64,000 nt of DNA from IMG/VR virus record IMGVR_UViG_3300032116_000033, positions 1 through 64,000 of that record; one strand, given 5' to 3'. This stretch comes from a virus. The notes below the pieces were generated by a model. That model was not told the DNA's origin. It made no database searches and saw only the letters and a list, made by a program, of their open reading frames with translations. Shown here piece after piece: positions 40,295 to 48,629 of this stretch. Every line of letters begins with the position of its first letter. Within the stretch, counting starts at the first letter, position 1. Both the position numbers and the translations under genes were made by a program.

Positions 40295-42826
40295 TGCAAT
40301 GGACCACACGTGCCGCTGGTCGTGGTGGACGAGATTGATACAGTATCAGGCGAGGGGCTTAGAGCCTACAAAGAAATCTCCGGTATGCTCGACTCCAAGC
40401 GCGGCCGTAAGCCGCTGCGCGTGGGCATATCGACCAGAAAGTCGCGATACGGTCTCATGAACCAAGCCATCGAGAACGCCGAGAAGCAGGGCAGACATGT
40501 TCGTCGCTGGACCGCATTTGAGTTCACCGAGCGATGCCCAGACTCACGATCTGGAACGCAGCGCCAAGAATACTACATCGATCAGCAGTCGTTCGACGTG
40601 AGATCTCCGTCAGAGTTCGAGAAGCTCGGCGAGCAGAGGAAGAAAGAGTACGAGAGATACGAGATGTACATAGGCTGCGGGAAATGCCCACTCGCTCCTA
40701 TATGCCTCGGCGACGCCAAGAATCAAGTCTCAGAATCGCCGATGCTCAAGTCTATAGACGAGCTCGCGCAGAAGGTCTTGTCAGAGGGTCCTGACTGGGC
40801 GATGTCCCAGCTGATGAATCTAAAGCCGTCGGTCGAGGGGATCATCTACAAAGAGTTCGACGAGCGCATGCACGTCAAGACCTGGAACCAGATGTGGTTG
40901 TCGCTGACCGGAAAAGAGTTTCCTGGCGAGTGCAACCACGATATATTCGTCAAGAAATGCTTCAGTGACGACACTGAGGTTTTGACGAACAACGGCTTTA
41001 AGCTTTTTAAAGATCTTACTGAGTATGACACTCTAGCCACCCTAGACAACGGTGGTGTGTTAAACTACCAGAAACCGATAGAGCACATCTCGTATCACTA
41101 TAAGGGAAAGATGGTAAACCTTTACAATGAGATAGGCGGAGGCAAGCACCATCTCGACCTTCTGGTTACTCCCAACCACGATGTCGAGTACCTTCACGGT
41201 AGAAACTTCAGAAAGAAGCAAGAGATAAAGCTTTTGAAGCAGCGAGCAGACTCTCTTGACGAGCTGAACGATTTTTACATACCGGCTACCTGGCTTTCCG
41301 GCTCTACAGCAAACAACATGGACATAAAATCTCCTATAAGCTTCATGACCGGCGATCAGTTTATGGCCTTCATGGGGCTTTGGCTGAGCGAAGGCTCTAT
41401 GAGTTCGACAAGAGCAAACGACGAGTGGGGGCACAACAAGGTAGAGGTTTCTCAGTCTAAGAGCAGAGACGCCTCTGACAAGGTTGAGCGGCTTATGGCA
41501 TCGATAGCTTGGCCCAACAAGCTTCACAGAGAGTCTGATGCTCGGGATCAGGTTGACTATACGACAAACTGGTCCGTATACAACAAAGAACTATATAATT
41601 ACTTAAAGCCTTTAAAGTTTGCCGTCAACAAGTTGATATCTAGGAACATACTTGAACAAGCTTCCCGCAGGCAGCTATCGATCCTTTTGGAGTGGCTATG
41701 CTTCGGGGACGGCTCGTACATGTTCGACGGATCAAGGCAACAGCCTTATTATTCAACAGGCTCTGAGCAGCTTGCCAACGATGTTCAAGAGCTATGCTTT
41801 AGATTGGGATATAAGAGTTCTCTTTCAATGCAGGGTAATCAAGGCAAAACGCACAAGAACACAGGGACTGAGTACCTAAGACGTTTTAGAGTTAATTTTC
41901 ACTTTAAGACAAACAACAAGCCAGCAGATCGTTCGTACTACATCAACAACGGAACCAACAAGAGCGAATATTCTAATAAAACACAAGGAAACATAGGTGA
42001 AGTAGACTACGATGGAATGGTCTATTGTGTAACGATGCCCTCGTCTAGGTTATTTGTTCGCCGCAACGGAGTAATATCGCTGAGCGGCAACTGTCACAAC
42101 ATGGGTCTTCCAGCGTACGCCGGCATCGACTGGGGATGGTCAAACCCGCACACGCTCGTGGTATTTTTCGTGGACGCAAAAGAGAACATATACGTCGTAA
42201 GATGCGACGGCATGACGTATATATCAAGGCCCACGTGGATGCACCACATCAAGAACAAGTGGCATCAGCCATACCGTATCCAACTCTACTTTCCTGACCA
42301 AGCGGATCCTGGTGACGCAGTAGAGATGAGGAAGCTTGGCCTTCCGACTTCGACAAACACAGACAAGGGCAACATCAACACCGGCATACAGATCATAAAG
42401 AAGTGGCTTAAGATTCCAGGCACTGCCGAGTCTAAGCTTTTCATTGCTCAGGAGACATGTCAGGCTCTGATAAGGGAGTTCCAGCTCTACCACTACAAAA
42501 CCGATGCCGCTGGCCAGATATCAGACACTCCAGACAGCGAGCACGATCACTGGCTGGATGCTTTACGATACCCGCTGACGAACCTTTTCGGCAAGAACCA
42601 GATCGTGCTTTCATCTGCCGGTTTGGACGTCGATATGGCAAAACTGGTTGATAACAATGGAAATTTCTTCAAGGCGCCCACTCCAGAAGAGTACGCGAAA
42701 CTCAACAACCTGCCGTTTAATCCAGAGGTTAATGCCGATAAGCTTGGTAAAATAGGAAGGCTGTCTGAGATCGATGACGAGGAAGACGATAAGTCTGTAG
42801 ACGGTGGATTTCTTTGGACGTTTTGA
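40163..42826 (+). CDS. terL: Terminase large subunit, C-terminal half, with split-intein C-half and a third intein (887 aa)
   Basis: ATG 40163 stands 5-8 nt after AGAGG; it overlaps the nuclease stop by 8 nt. Residues 1-44 are a split-intein C-fragment; Cys45 starts extein CNGPHVPLVVVDEIDTV, with Walker B and catalytic Glu. Residues 45-265 complete the ATPase; intein 3 spans 266-643; residues 644-887 are the RNase H-fold nuclease (AGIDWGWSNPHTLVV, PDQADPGDA, DSEHDHWLDALRY). Joined with the first half, the mature enzyme would be ~694 aa. Confidence 0.92.
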   Translation: MAKVTKIERTGIKQIAKLEVRSSDDPTNPMSNSFVTADGTINHNCNGPHVPLVVVDEIDTVSGEGLRAYKEISGMLDSKRGRKPLRVGISTRKSRYGLMNQAIENAEKQGRHVRRWTAFEFTERCPDSRSGTQRQEYYIDQQSFDVRSPSEFEKLGEQRKKEYERYEMYIGCGKCPLAPICLGDAKNQVSESPMLKSIDELAQKVLSEGPDWAMSQLMNLKPSVEGIIYKEFDERMHVKTWNQMWLSLTGKEFPGECNHDIFVKKCFSDDTEVLTNNGFKLFKDLTEYDTLATLDNGGVLNYQKPIEHISYHYKGKMVNLYNEIGGGKHHLDLLVTPNHDVEYLHGRNFRKKQEIKLLKQRADSLDELNDFYIPATWLSGSTANNMDIKSPISFMTGDQFMAFMGLWLSEGSMSSTRANDEWGHNKVEVSQSKSRDASDKVERLMASIAWPNKLHRESDARDQVDYTTNWSVYNKELYNYLKPLKFAVNKLISRNILEQASRRQLSILLEWLCFGDGSYMFDGSRQQPYYSTGSEQLANDVQELCFRLGYKSSLSMQGNQGKTHKNTGTEYLRRFRVNFHFKTNNKPADRSYYINNGTNKSEYSNKTQGNIGEVDYDGMVYCVTMPSSRLFVRRNGVISLSGNCHNMGLPAYAGIDWGWSNPHTLVVFFVDAKENIYVVRCDGMTYISRPTWMHHIKNKWHQPYRIQLYFPDQADPGDAVEMRKLGLPTSTNTDKGNINTGIQIIKKWLKIPGTAESKLFIAQETCQALIREFQLYHYKTDAAGQISDTPDSEHDHWLDALRYPLTNLFGKNQIVLSSAGLDVDMAKLVDNNGNFFKAPTPEEYAKLNNLPFNPEVNADKLGKIGRLSEIDDEEDDKSVDGGFLWTF
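40958..42091 (+). other. Intein 3 in terminase before the nuclease domain, LAGLIDADG type (378 aa)
   Basis: Cys266 starts block A (CFSDDTEVLTNNGFKLFKDL), block B is TPNHDVEYLH, blocks F/G are YCVTMPSSRLFVRRNG and ISLSGN, before Cys+1. Two LAGLIDADG-like motifs: FMAFMGLWLSEGSM and LLEWLCFGDGS. The penultimate residue is Gly rather than His, a known but less common variant. The extein beyond begins CHNMGLPAYAGIDWG, the first nuclease catalytic motif. Confidence 0.9.
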
Positions 42827-42839
42827 TAAGTATAATAAA

Positions 42840-42845
42840 TAAAAG
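42840..42845 (+). promoter_or_regulatory. -10-like GTATAAT before portal gene
   Basis: AAGTATAATAAAT between the terminase stop and portal start, with no -35 match. One of the GTATAAT set; closest in form to the T4 late-promoter TATAAATA type. Confidence 0.5.
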
Positions 42846-42865
42846 CGCATATTATTGGAGACTTT

Positions 42866-44785
42866 ATGTCTTGGATTGAAGATATCAAGAAAGCGGTTAC
42901 CGACTCGATTCGCAAGGACATAGAGGACTTAACAAAAGTCGACGCAGACGACGCGCCAGACAAATCCCAAAGTCAGCCGGGCACCGGCGAGCTCGTAGGC
43001 GCCAAGGCCATACTGACCGACCCGTTCTACGACCACGCGGTCCACAACTACTTTCTCTCAAAGAGCAGGGTCTCTCGCATATCTAACAGAACCCTGCGCG
43101 AGATATCGATGCGCGACTGGCTCGTGAACACGATCCTTCAGATCCGCTGCGATACGGTCCTGAGGTTCTCTCGCCCCCAGCACAAGCGCTTCGACATGGG
43201 ATACAAGTTCGTCAAGACAGACCACTCGGCCATGTCTCAGGAAGACATCGACAACATCCGCATGCTGGAAGACTTCGTCTACCACTGCGGTCGCATAGAC
43301 GGAACGCCTCGCGGCGAGGAGATGCTCTTCGGCGAGTTCGTCAAGCTCATCGTGTGGGACGCGCTCTGCTTCGGCCACATCGCGTGCGAGAAGGTCCTGA
43401 CCAGGAAAGGCGGCCTTCACAGGTTCCGTCCCCTGCCCGCGGAGACGGTCTACAAGGTAAACCCCAACATCAACCGAGCCACGGTAGAGGGCCAGGCCAA
43501 GGTCGCCGTAGACCTGTATCACAAGAAAAGATCCGACAACGACTCGTCTAACCGCGGCCACGTAAACACGCCCGAGATCGAGTACTTCAAGTACGTCCAG
43601 CAGTCGGTCGACAACCGAGTCCTCAACGTCTTCGGCGACGAGGACATGATCTTCAAGCTGTTCAATCCCAAGAACTTTGCAGACTCGAACGGTTACGCCA
43701 TATCCATGGTCGAGCAGTCGGTGATAATGATCACGAACCACCTTAACGTGGAATCATACAATGCGAACTACTTCACCCATGGCTACGCTGCACGAGGAAT
43801 ACTACACCTTAAGGGCACGGTTACTCAGAACACTCTTGCATCTTTCCGTCGTCAGTTCTACAACACTATATCAGGATCCAACAATGCTTGGCGGACGCCT
43901 ATAGTCGCCGGCCTAGACGACGTGCAGTGGATACCGATGTCTGGTTCGGCCAAGGAGATGGAGTACATCAACTTCAACTCCCACATCATGCGAAGCATAT
44001 GCGCGCAGTTCCAGATCGACCCCATCGAGGTCGGCCTCGACTACCTTACCACGGCGAACGGTCGCGCGGCCTCTCAGGCCAAAGAGTCAGGCCAGTTCAA
44101 GATCACGTACTCTCGCGAGCGTGGTCTGCTGCCGATACTGTTCTTCATCGAGGACCTGATAAACCAAGATGTCGTTCCTGCGCTGGACAAAACGCTGGCA
44201 GAGCGCTATAAGTTCAAGTTCGTAGGCTACACGGACGATACACCTCAGACAGATATATCGCTCAGACAAGCGCAGCAGACAGTTTTTGCTTCTATGAACG
44301 ATCTTCTGAAAAATGAAGACAAAAAACCCCTTAGTCATCCAATTGCAGATCTTCCTCTTAATCAGTCGTTCTGGACTCTTGTAGACAAGATGATGACCAA
44401 GGGAGAGCAACGTGAGTTCTTTCTGGGTGATACTGGAGCAACAAATAGAAATGAATTAAAATATCTACCAGGCGATCCTATGTTCCTTCAATTTCAAAAT
44501 CTGCTTATGACAAAGCAGGCCCATAAAGAAGCAAAAGATCAACAGCAGCAACAGATGGAAATGCAGCAGCAACAGCTTCAGTCTCAGCAAGATGTCGTCG
44601 ATGGTCAGGCTGAAAGACAAAAACAAGCAGATGCTCAGGCAGCGGTTCGGCAAAGCAAGCAAGAGTCTCCTGTACAGCAGCTTCAGGAATCCGCTAAGCA
44701 GTACGGCGCAACTCGAGCTGGAAGCGTAGAAGGCCAGGTCATGCGCAACCCGATAAACGCCGCCGCAGAAGCCGAAAAAGAGTGA
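42866..44785 (+). CDS. Portal protein (639 aa)
   Basis: Large protein directly after terL with portal-like traits: a helical stretch ending with FGEFVKLIVWDALCFGHIACEKV, the segment GGLHRFRPLPAETVYKVNP, DEDMIFKLFNPKNF, and the helix near RAASQAKESGQFKITYSRERG. The C-terminal ~100 residues are a Gln-rich tail (KDQQQQQMEMQQQQLQSQQ). It would form the dodecameric ring for DNA passage. Codons of the region 44280-44650 are AT-richer than the rest, a trace of mosaic exchange. Confidence 0.88.
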   Translation: MSWIEDIKKAVTDSIRKDIEDLTKVDADDAPDKSQSQPGTGELVGAKAILTDPFYDHAVHNYFLSKSRVSRISNRTLREISMRDWLVNTILQIRCDTVLRFSRPQHKRFDMGYKFVKTDHSAMSQEDIDNIRMLEDFVYHCGRIDGTPRGEEMLFGEFVKLIVWDALCFGHIACEKVLTRKGGLHRFRPLPAETVYKVNPNINRATVEGQAKVAVDLYHKKRSDNDSSNRGHVNTPEIEYFKYVQQSVDNRVLNVFGDEDMIFKLFNPKNFADSNGYAISMVEQSVIMITNHLNVESYNANYFTHGYAARGILHLKGTVTQNTLASFRRQFYNTISGSNNAWRTPIVAGLDDVQWIPMSGSAKEMEYINFNSHIMRSICAQFQIDPIEVGLDYLTTANGRAASQAKESGQFKITYSRERGLLPILFFIEDLINQDVVPALDKTLAERYKFKFVGYTDDTPQTDISLRQAQQTVFASMNDLLKNEDKKPLSHPIADLPLNQSFWTLVDKMMTKGEQREFFLGDTGATNRNELKYLPGDPMFLQFQNLLMTKQAHKEAKDQQQQQMEMQQQQLQSQQDVVDGQAERQKQADAQAAVRQSKQESPVQQLQESAKQYGATRAGSVEGQVMRNPINAAAEAEKE

Positions 44786-44811
44786 CATCTCAAACATATA
44801 GATCCCATGTG

Positions 44812-44817
44812 TATAAT
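44812..44817 (+). promoter_or_regulatory. -10-like GTATAAT before the kinase-fusion gene
   Basis: GTGTATAATATG immediately after the portal stop; 20 nt before the gene's start. No -35 at standard spacing. Confidence 0.45.
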
Positions 44818-44836
44818 ATGATGCATGGAGGTCTAT

Positions 44837-45655
44837 ATGGCTCTGATCATAATCGAAGGCATCGATCGTTCGGGCAAGAGTACGCTTGCGAAAGCATATG
44901 AGGCCCAAGGCTACCGCTACATTCATTTCTCCGCTCCTGATAAAAAATACTACCAGCCAGGCTACACTGGGCCATCATATCTTGACGATATGATCGATAC
45001 CCTAGTGTCATTGTCTGGGCAAGATGTCGTACTAGACAGATCGCACTACGGTGAGTGCGTGTGGCCTTACGTATACCGGCGAAATCCGCTACTCTCAGAC
45101 GACGATCTAGAGATCCTTCGCGAGATCGAGCAGCAGAACGACGTCACCCGCATCCTGATGTACGATGACAACATCGAGGCGCACTGGAAAAGGTGCGTCG
45201 ACAACAACGAGCCCCTGACGCGAACAGACTTTGATTCTGCCATTCAGCTCTACGATGCGCTTGCCTATAAGTACGGTTTCGTAAAACTGACTAAGCAAGA
45301 CATCGCCCCGATACTCAATGAAGCCAAGACGTCAACACCCGAGAAGGTAGAAGATATGGCACAGGCACAGGAAAAACTTCCAGAGTCAAACGTCGTGAAG
45401 ATAGACACTACATCCAAGCTAACGCCAGAGCAGCTCAAGCTGCAGCAAGCCAACGCGATCAACGATATCCTGTCGTCAAGGATCATCAAGCGCAAGGGCA
45501 ACGAGTACGAGATCATCGAGAACAAGATCAGAGAGTTCTTGAACGTAGAGCTGGCCCAGCTGCTGGGTACCGGCAGATCCGTTCCTCAGCTGTCTACAGA
45601 AGACATCGCCATACTTAAGGCACTAGCAGACCGAGTCCGCGAGAAGCGAGCTTGA
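44837..45655 (+). CDS. P-loop dNMP-kinase-like domain fused to a helical C-terminal domain (272 aa)
   Basis: ATG 44837 has GGAGG 6 nt upstream. Residues 1-170 have the P-loop EGIDRSGKSTLA and a DRSHYGE motif of thymidylate-kinase-like enzymes. Residues ~174-272 are a separate helical domain (KLTPEQLKLQQANAIND, IENKIREFLNVELAQLL). An internal ATG at 45356 with GAAGG a few bases before it could start that domain alone (99 aa). The location between portal and capsid genes is odd for nucleotide metabolism, hinting at a head-assembly function for the C-domain. Confidence 0.75.
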   Translation: MALIIIEGIDRSGKSTLAKAYEAQGYRYIHFSAPDKKYYQPGYTGPSYLDDMIDTLVSLSGQDVVLDRSHYGECVWPYVYRRNPLLSDDDLEILREIEQQNDVTRILMYDDNIEAHWKRCVDNNEPLTRTDFDSAIQLYDALAYKYGFVKLTKQDIAPILNEAKTSTPEKVEDMAQAQEKLPESNVVKIDTTSKLTPEQLKLQQANAINDILSSRIIKRKGNEYEIIENKIREFLNVELAQLLGTGRSVPQLSTEDIAILKALADRVREKRA

Positions 45656-45674
45656 TCAACATAAACCGGGAGGC

Positions 45675-46259
45675 ATGATGAGAATTATGGACCACAAGAA
45701 CAAGAAACGAGTAGTGAGCACCTCGGAGAGACTCGAAGCCCTCGAGAAAGAGGCCACGAACCTTTCCTTGGCCATCAGAGTAAATCAGGCGCTGATGAAG
45801 CAGCTGATGGAGCAGCTCCGCCCGATGCAGGACGATCTTACCCGCTTCTACGGGGCGCTGAACGACACCCAGTACAAGCTAAACGCGATCGTCTCTACGC
45901 TGAACGTAGACAAGACCCTACTAGCAAAAGAGGCAGACAGGTTCAAGCTCGAGGACTGGCAGTCGGCGTCGGACCGAGACGACACCGCTCGCGGACTGGA
46001 AGCCGCCACGGTCGTGTCCTCTCCTGAGGACATCGTCATCATCACGTCGACGACGCCCGACGAGCCCGAAGACAGAGGCATCTTCAGGTCAAAGACCGCG
46101 CTGAGCGAGATCTCTAACAAGGACATCGTGGACGGTTTCCTGGGCAAGTCCGTCGGCCACACGGTCGAGACGAGCATCAACGGATCACGCCACATCGTAG
46201 AGCTTATCGGTGTCAGGTCGGCACCTAAGGCAACAACCCAGCAAGCAGAGGCACAGTGA
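45675..46259 (+). CDS. Coiled-coil protein with GreA/FKBP-like C-terminus (194 aa)
   Basis: Two or three in-frame ATGs follow GGGAGG; 45675 or 45678 is likely. Residues 15-80 form a coiled coil (ERLEALEKEATNLSLA, LMKQLMEQLRPMQDD). The C-terminal segment SNKDIVDGFLGKSVGHTVET with NGSRHIVELIGVR resembles the beta domain of GreA or FKBP-like proteins. Placement in the head cluster suggests assembly role; the resemblance is weak. Confidence 0.6.
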   Translation: MMRIMDHKNKKRVVSTSERLEALEKEATNLSLAIRVNQALMKQLMEQLRPMQDDLTRFYGALNDTQYKLNAIVSTLNVDKTLLAKEADRFKLEDWQSASDRDDTARGLEAATVVSSPEDIVIITSTTPDEPEDRGIFRSKTALSEISNKDIVDGFLGKSVGHTVETSINGSRHIVELIGVRSAPKATTQQAEAQ

Positions 46260-46462
46260 TGAAAGTAGATCTAAAAGTTTTACTGCGATACGCGTCGGCG
46301 ACGATCCTGGCCCTGGTGGTCGGGTTCCTGCTAGGAGACGAGGTCCTTAACCGATTAGACCGCCACGTCTACCGCGACCGCTGCGTAGACATGCACGTTC
46401 AGACCATGGGTGCAGAAGCCCTGCCGCTGATCGAGATGAAGTGCCACCAGCTCTTTCCCTGA
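46259..46462 (+). CDS. Small single-span membrane protein (67 aa)
   Basis: Overlaps the preceding stop by one base (ATG at 46259, TGA at 46257-46259). One hydrophobic helix (about residues 11-27, ASATILALVVGFLLGD) near a Lys-rich N-terminus, then a mixed charged tail with two Cys (RDRCVDMHV, MKCHQLFP). Could be a holin-like or inner-membrane-anchored peptide. Unknown. Confidence 0.55.
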   Translation: MKVDLKVLLRYASATILALVVGFLLGDEVLNRLDRHVYRDRCVDMHVQTMGAEALPLIEMKCHQLFP

Positions 46463-46474
46463 TAGGCTTCAAAG

Positions 46475-46639
46475 ATGTCTGACGAAGAGAACCTCTTCAA
46501 CCTAGACGACTACCGACGCATATGGTGCGTCGGTTTTCTCGAATGCCGATCCTGCCGCCATCAGCAGATAACAATATGGAAAACAGGAACAAAGACGCTG
46601 GAGTGCCCGTGCTGCGGGGGTCCGATAGACCTTTCGTGA
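46475..46639 (+). CDS. Small zinc-ribbon protein (54 aa)
   Basis: ATG 46475 to TGA 46637-46639, too short for most gene finders. Two CxxC pairs (LECRSCRHQQ and LECPCCGGPI) bracket ~18 residues, the spacing of a zinc ribbon. The N-terminus is acidic. Probably binds nucleic acid or a polymerase subunit; may regulate late transcription, but that is inference. Confidence 0.6.
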   Translation: MSDEENLFNLDDYRRIWCVGFLECRSCRHQQITIWKTGTKTLECPCCGGPIDLS

Positions 46640-46688
46640 GTATAACTTTGCTGACTGCGCAAAAAAGCAGACGTAAAGTGAGGATTCA

Positions 46689-47339
46689 GTGGGCGATCTA
46701 GAATTTAATCAGCAATGCACATGCGGACAGCCTGTATCTCATAAAAGATATAGGCTGTGTAGCAATTGCTATAAAGATAAAAGAAAACAAGATTGGAAAA
46801 TAAACGAACAAATTCGTAGAGCAAATGATCCAGATAGAGTTCGCAAAATATCGGAAGCAAAATCAAATAAATATAAAGAACTTAAGGTCCTTAGACCTAA
46901 AGTGCCTAAAAAATGTGCATGCGGAAACGTTGCTCTAAAAGGATCTAGGCGTGTATTGTGTGAAACCTGCTCGAAAGAAAATAGAAGAACTAAGAAAATA
47001 AAATATCAAAACAATAGAAAGAAAACTCACACACCCTCAAAGATTCGTGAAAATATTAAAAGTAGACTCAAAAGAGCATTAAAAAGCAATAAGTCTATGT
47101 CTATTGTTGAATACTTAGGTTGCTCTATGGATTTTTATATAAAATACTTAGAATCTAAATTCTTACCCGGCATGACTTGGGAAAACTATGGTATAAATGG
47201 ATGGCACATAGATCATATAATTCCATTAAGTACAGATTATAGTAATTTAGATTTGCATAACTATAAGAATACTCAGCCTATTTGGGAAAACGACCACTTA
47301 TTAAAAACCTCACAAGAAAACAAAAGAGAGGGAACTTAA
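46689..47339 (+). CDS. HNH homing endonuclease (216 aa), strongly AT-rich
   Basis: GTG start; N-terminal Cys clusters (CTCGQPVSHKRYRLC; CACGNVALKGSRRVLC), basic middle, HNH core FLPGMTWENYGINGWHIDHIIPLST. AT content is the most extreme of the HNH genes along with 61947, so probably the newest. Its first codons (GTGGGCGATCTAGAA, MGDLE) closely copy the start of the next gene (GTGGGTGATCTGGAC, MGDLD). Confidence 0.92.
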   Translation: MGDLEFNQQCTCGQPVSHKRYRLCSNCYKDKRKQDWKINEQIRRANDPDRVRKISEAKSNKYKELKVLRPKVPKKCACGNVALKGSRRVLCETCSKENRRTKKIKYQNNRKKTHTPSKIRENIKSRLKRALKSNKSMSIVEYLGCSMDFYIKYLESKFLPGMTWENYGINGWHIDHIIPLSTDYSNLDLHNYKNTQPIWENDHLLKTSQENKREGT

Positions 47340-47340
47340 A

Positions 47341-47754
47341 GTGGGTGATCTGGACAAAAGATTCAAGGCCAGATGCCCGAGGCAGCTTAAGGCGCTGCCG
47401 GACACGTGGTGCCCTTTGGCCGTGCTTAGGCTGAAGACCATAAAGGCACTTGGTCGTGAACCCACAGAAGACGAAGAGGCAAGGATGCCGGGCTGCCCCT
47501 GGGCCATCGCGCACCAACTTTCAGGATACTGCTGGTTCAAGTACGAGGCCCACTTCATGTACGACTCACCCTCGTCCGACCTCGACATCGCCGCGCTCCT
47601 GCAGATCTCCGTAGACACCGTCAAGAAAACATCAGAGAAATCAATCGCTAAGCTTCAAGACAAGACCAGCGTGGCAGAGCTGAAGTCATTGTTCAACGAC
47701 GAGAGCGTCATAGAGGACTCATCGATAAGCGACGACAGCATATACTGCGAGTAG
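47341..47754 (+). CDS. Helix-turn-helix protein of sigma-region-4 type (137 aa)
   Basis: GTG immediately after the HNH gene. Residues ~78-112 (SSDLDIAALLQISVDTVKKTSEKSI) look like a sigma region 4/LuxR-type HTH, preceded by a Cys- and Pro-rich N-terminal half (CPLAVLRLKTIKALG; MPGCPWAIA), and followed by an acidic tail. Possible late-transcription regulator or co-activator; the family is not certain. Its start region is mirrored by the HNH gene upstream. Confidence 0.55.
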   Translation: MGDLDKRFKARCPRQLKALPDTWCPLAVLRLKTIKALGREPTEDEEARMPGCPWAIAHQLSGYCWFKYEAHFMYDSPSSDLDIAALLQISVDTVKKTSEKSIAKLQDKTSVAELKSLFNDESVIEDSSISDDSIYCE

Positions 47755-47781
47755 CAGTGTCAGCGTAAGGCTTTGATATGG

Positions 47782-47787
47782 TATAAT
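47782..47787 (+). promoter_or_regulatory. -10-like GTATAAT before HNH gene at 47828
   Basis: ATGGTATAATAAAG; a weak GCCT-ATTT-AGGC hairpin followed by a T/A run lies just after it (47794-47815). This nuclease thus seems to have its own promoter. Confidence 0.45.
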
Positions 47788-47827
47788 AAAGATGCCTATT
47801 TAGGCTATTTTTATTATTGAGGTGTAT

Positions 47828-48604
47828 ATGAGGAAAGCTTGGAACTACGTAGAGATAGAAGCTGGCACTAGATTTGGTCAACTGGTTGTCGTAGAAGAAA
47901 CAAGTACCGATCGTCAAAATAGACGCTTTAAATGCTTATGCGACTGCGGAAAAGAACACGAAACAAGCTATGCCTGCCTGCGATACGGCAAGTCTAAATC
48001 TTGCGGCTGCTTAAAAATAAGAGAAACAATAGAACGACACAACTCAACCCGCGGCTCTACTGTAGTCGGTCTTGCTAACGGTTCATGGGTGGTTTTCTCT
48101 TATTCTGGTCGCACGTACAATTGTCGCTGCGAAGTTTGCGGCAGCGAGAAAAGCTTCAACGAGTCATCCTTTAAGTGCGGCGGCATATCGTCGTGTTGTA
48201 GACCGGTCTCTAGGAATCATGTCTATTACAAAAGATCGCTGCGGACGTGCATCGGCATGGCTATAGGCAAGCAATATAAGAAAACTCAAAAATCCGCGGA
48301 TATGCTTGGTATGCCTATAGACGAAGTGCTTAAGCACATAGAGTCGCTGTGGCAGCCTGGCATGAGTTGGAAAAATAAAGGCAAACGTGGACCAGATGGC
48401 TGGGACATCGATCATATATGTCCTTGCTCTCAAGCGCAGAACGAAGAAGAGCTAATAAAGTTACAGCATTACACAAACTTGAGGCCGATGTGGGCGATCG
48501 ATAACAGGACTAAGAATGATTTTAAAACCCCAGAGGGAGAAGACATATGCCAAAAACTTCTGGGGCGAGAGTGGATAGATAAACCTAAGTGGTACAATCT
48601 ATAA
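47828..48604 (+). CDS. HNH homing endonuclease with CxCDCG zinc module (258 aa)
   Basis: ATG 47828 has GAGG 5 nt upstream; GTG at 47822 is inside that site. The N-terminal zinc module (RRFKCLCDCGKEHE ... GKSKSCGC) is also the N-terminus of the EDxHD-like nuclease at 53015. The C-terminal HNH (WQPGMSWKNKG, GWDIDHICPCSQAQNEEELI, LQHYTNLRPMW) is close to that of the HNH in the fractured terminase. Free-standing, lying just before the prohead protease. Confidence 0.9.
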   Translation: MRKAWNYVEIEAGTRFGQLVVVEETSTDRQNRRFKCLCDCGKEHETSYACLRYGKSKSCGCLKIRETIERHNSTRGSTVVGLANGSWVVFSYSGRTYNCRCEVCGSEKSFNESSFKCGGISSCCRPVSRNHVYYKRSLRTCIGMAIGKQYKKTQKSADMLGMPIDEVLKHIESLWQPGMSWKNKGKRGPDGWDIDHICPCSQAQNEEELIKLQHYTNLRPMWAIDNRTKNDFKTPEGEDICQKLLGREWIDKPKWYNL

Positions 48605-48629
48605 AGATAGTAAGGTAGGGAGATCTATA

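Noticed and set aside
43058-43741. 227-codon minus-strand frame opposite the portal gene
   Set aside because: Val/Leu/Asp-rich reverse-frame composition typical of shadows; lies wholly within the portal gene.
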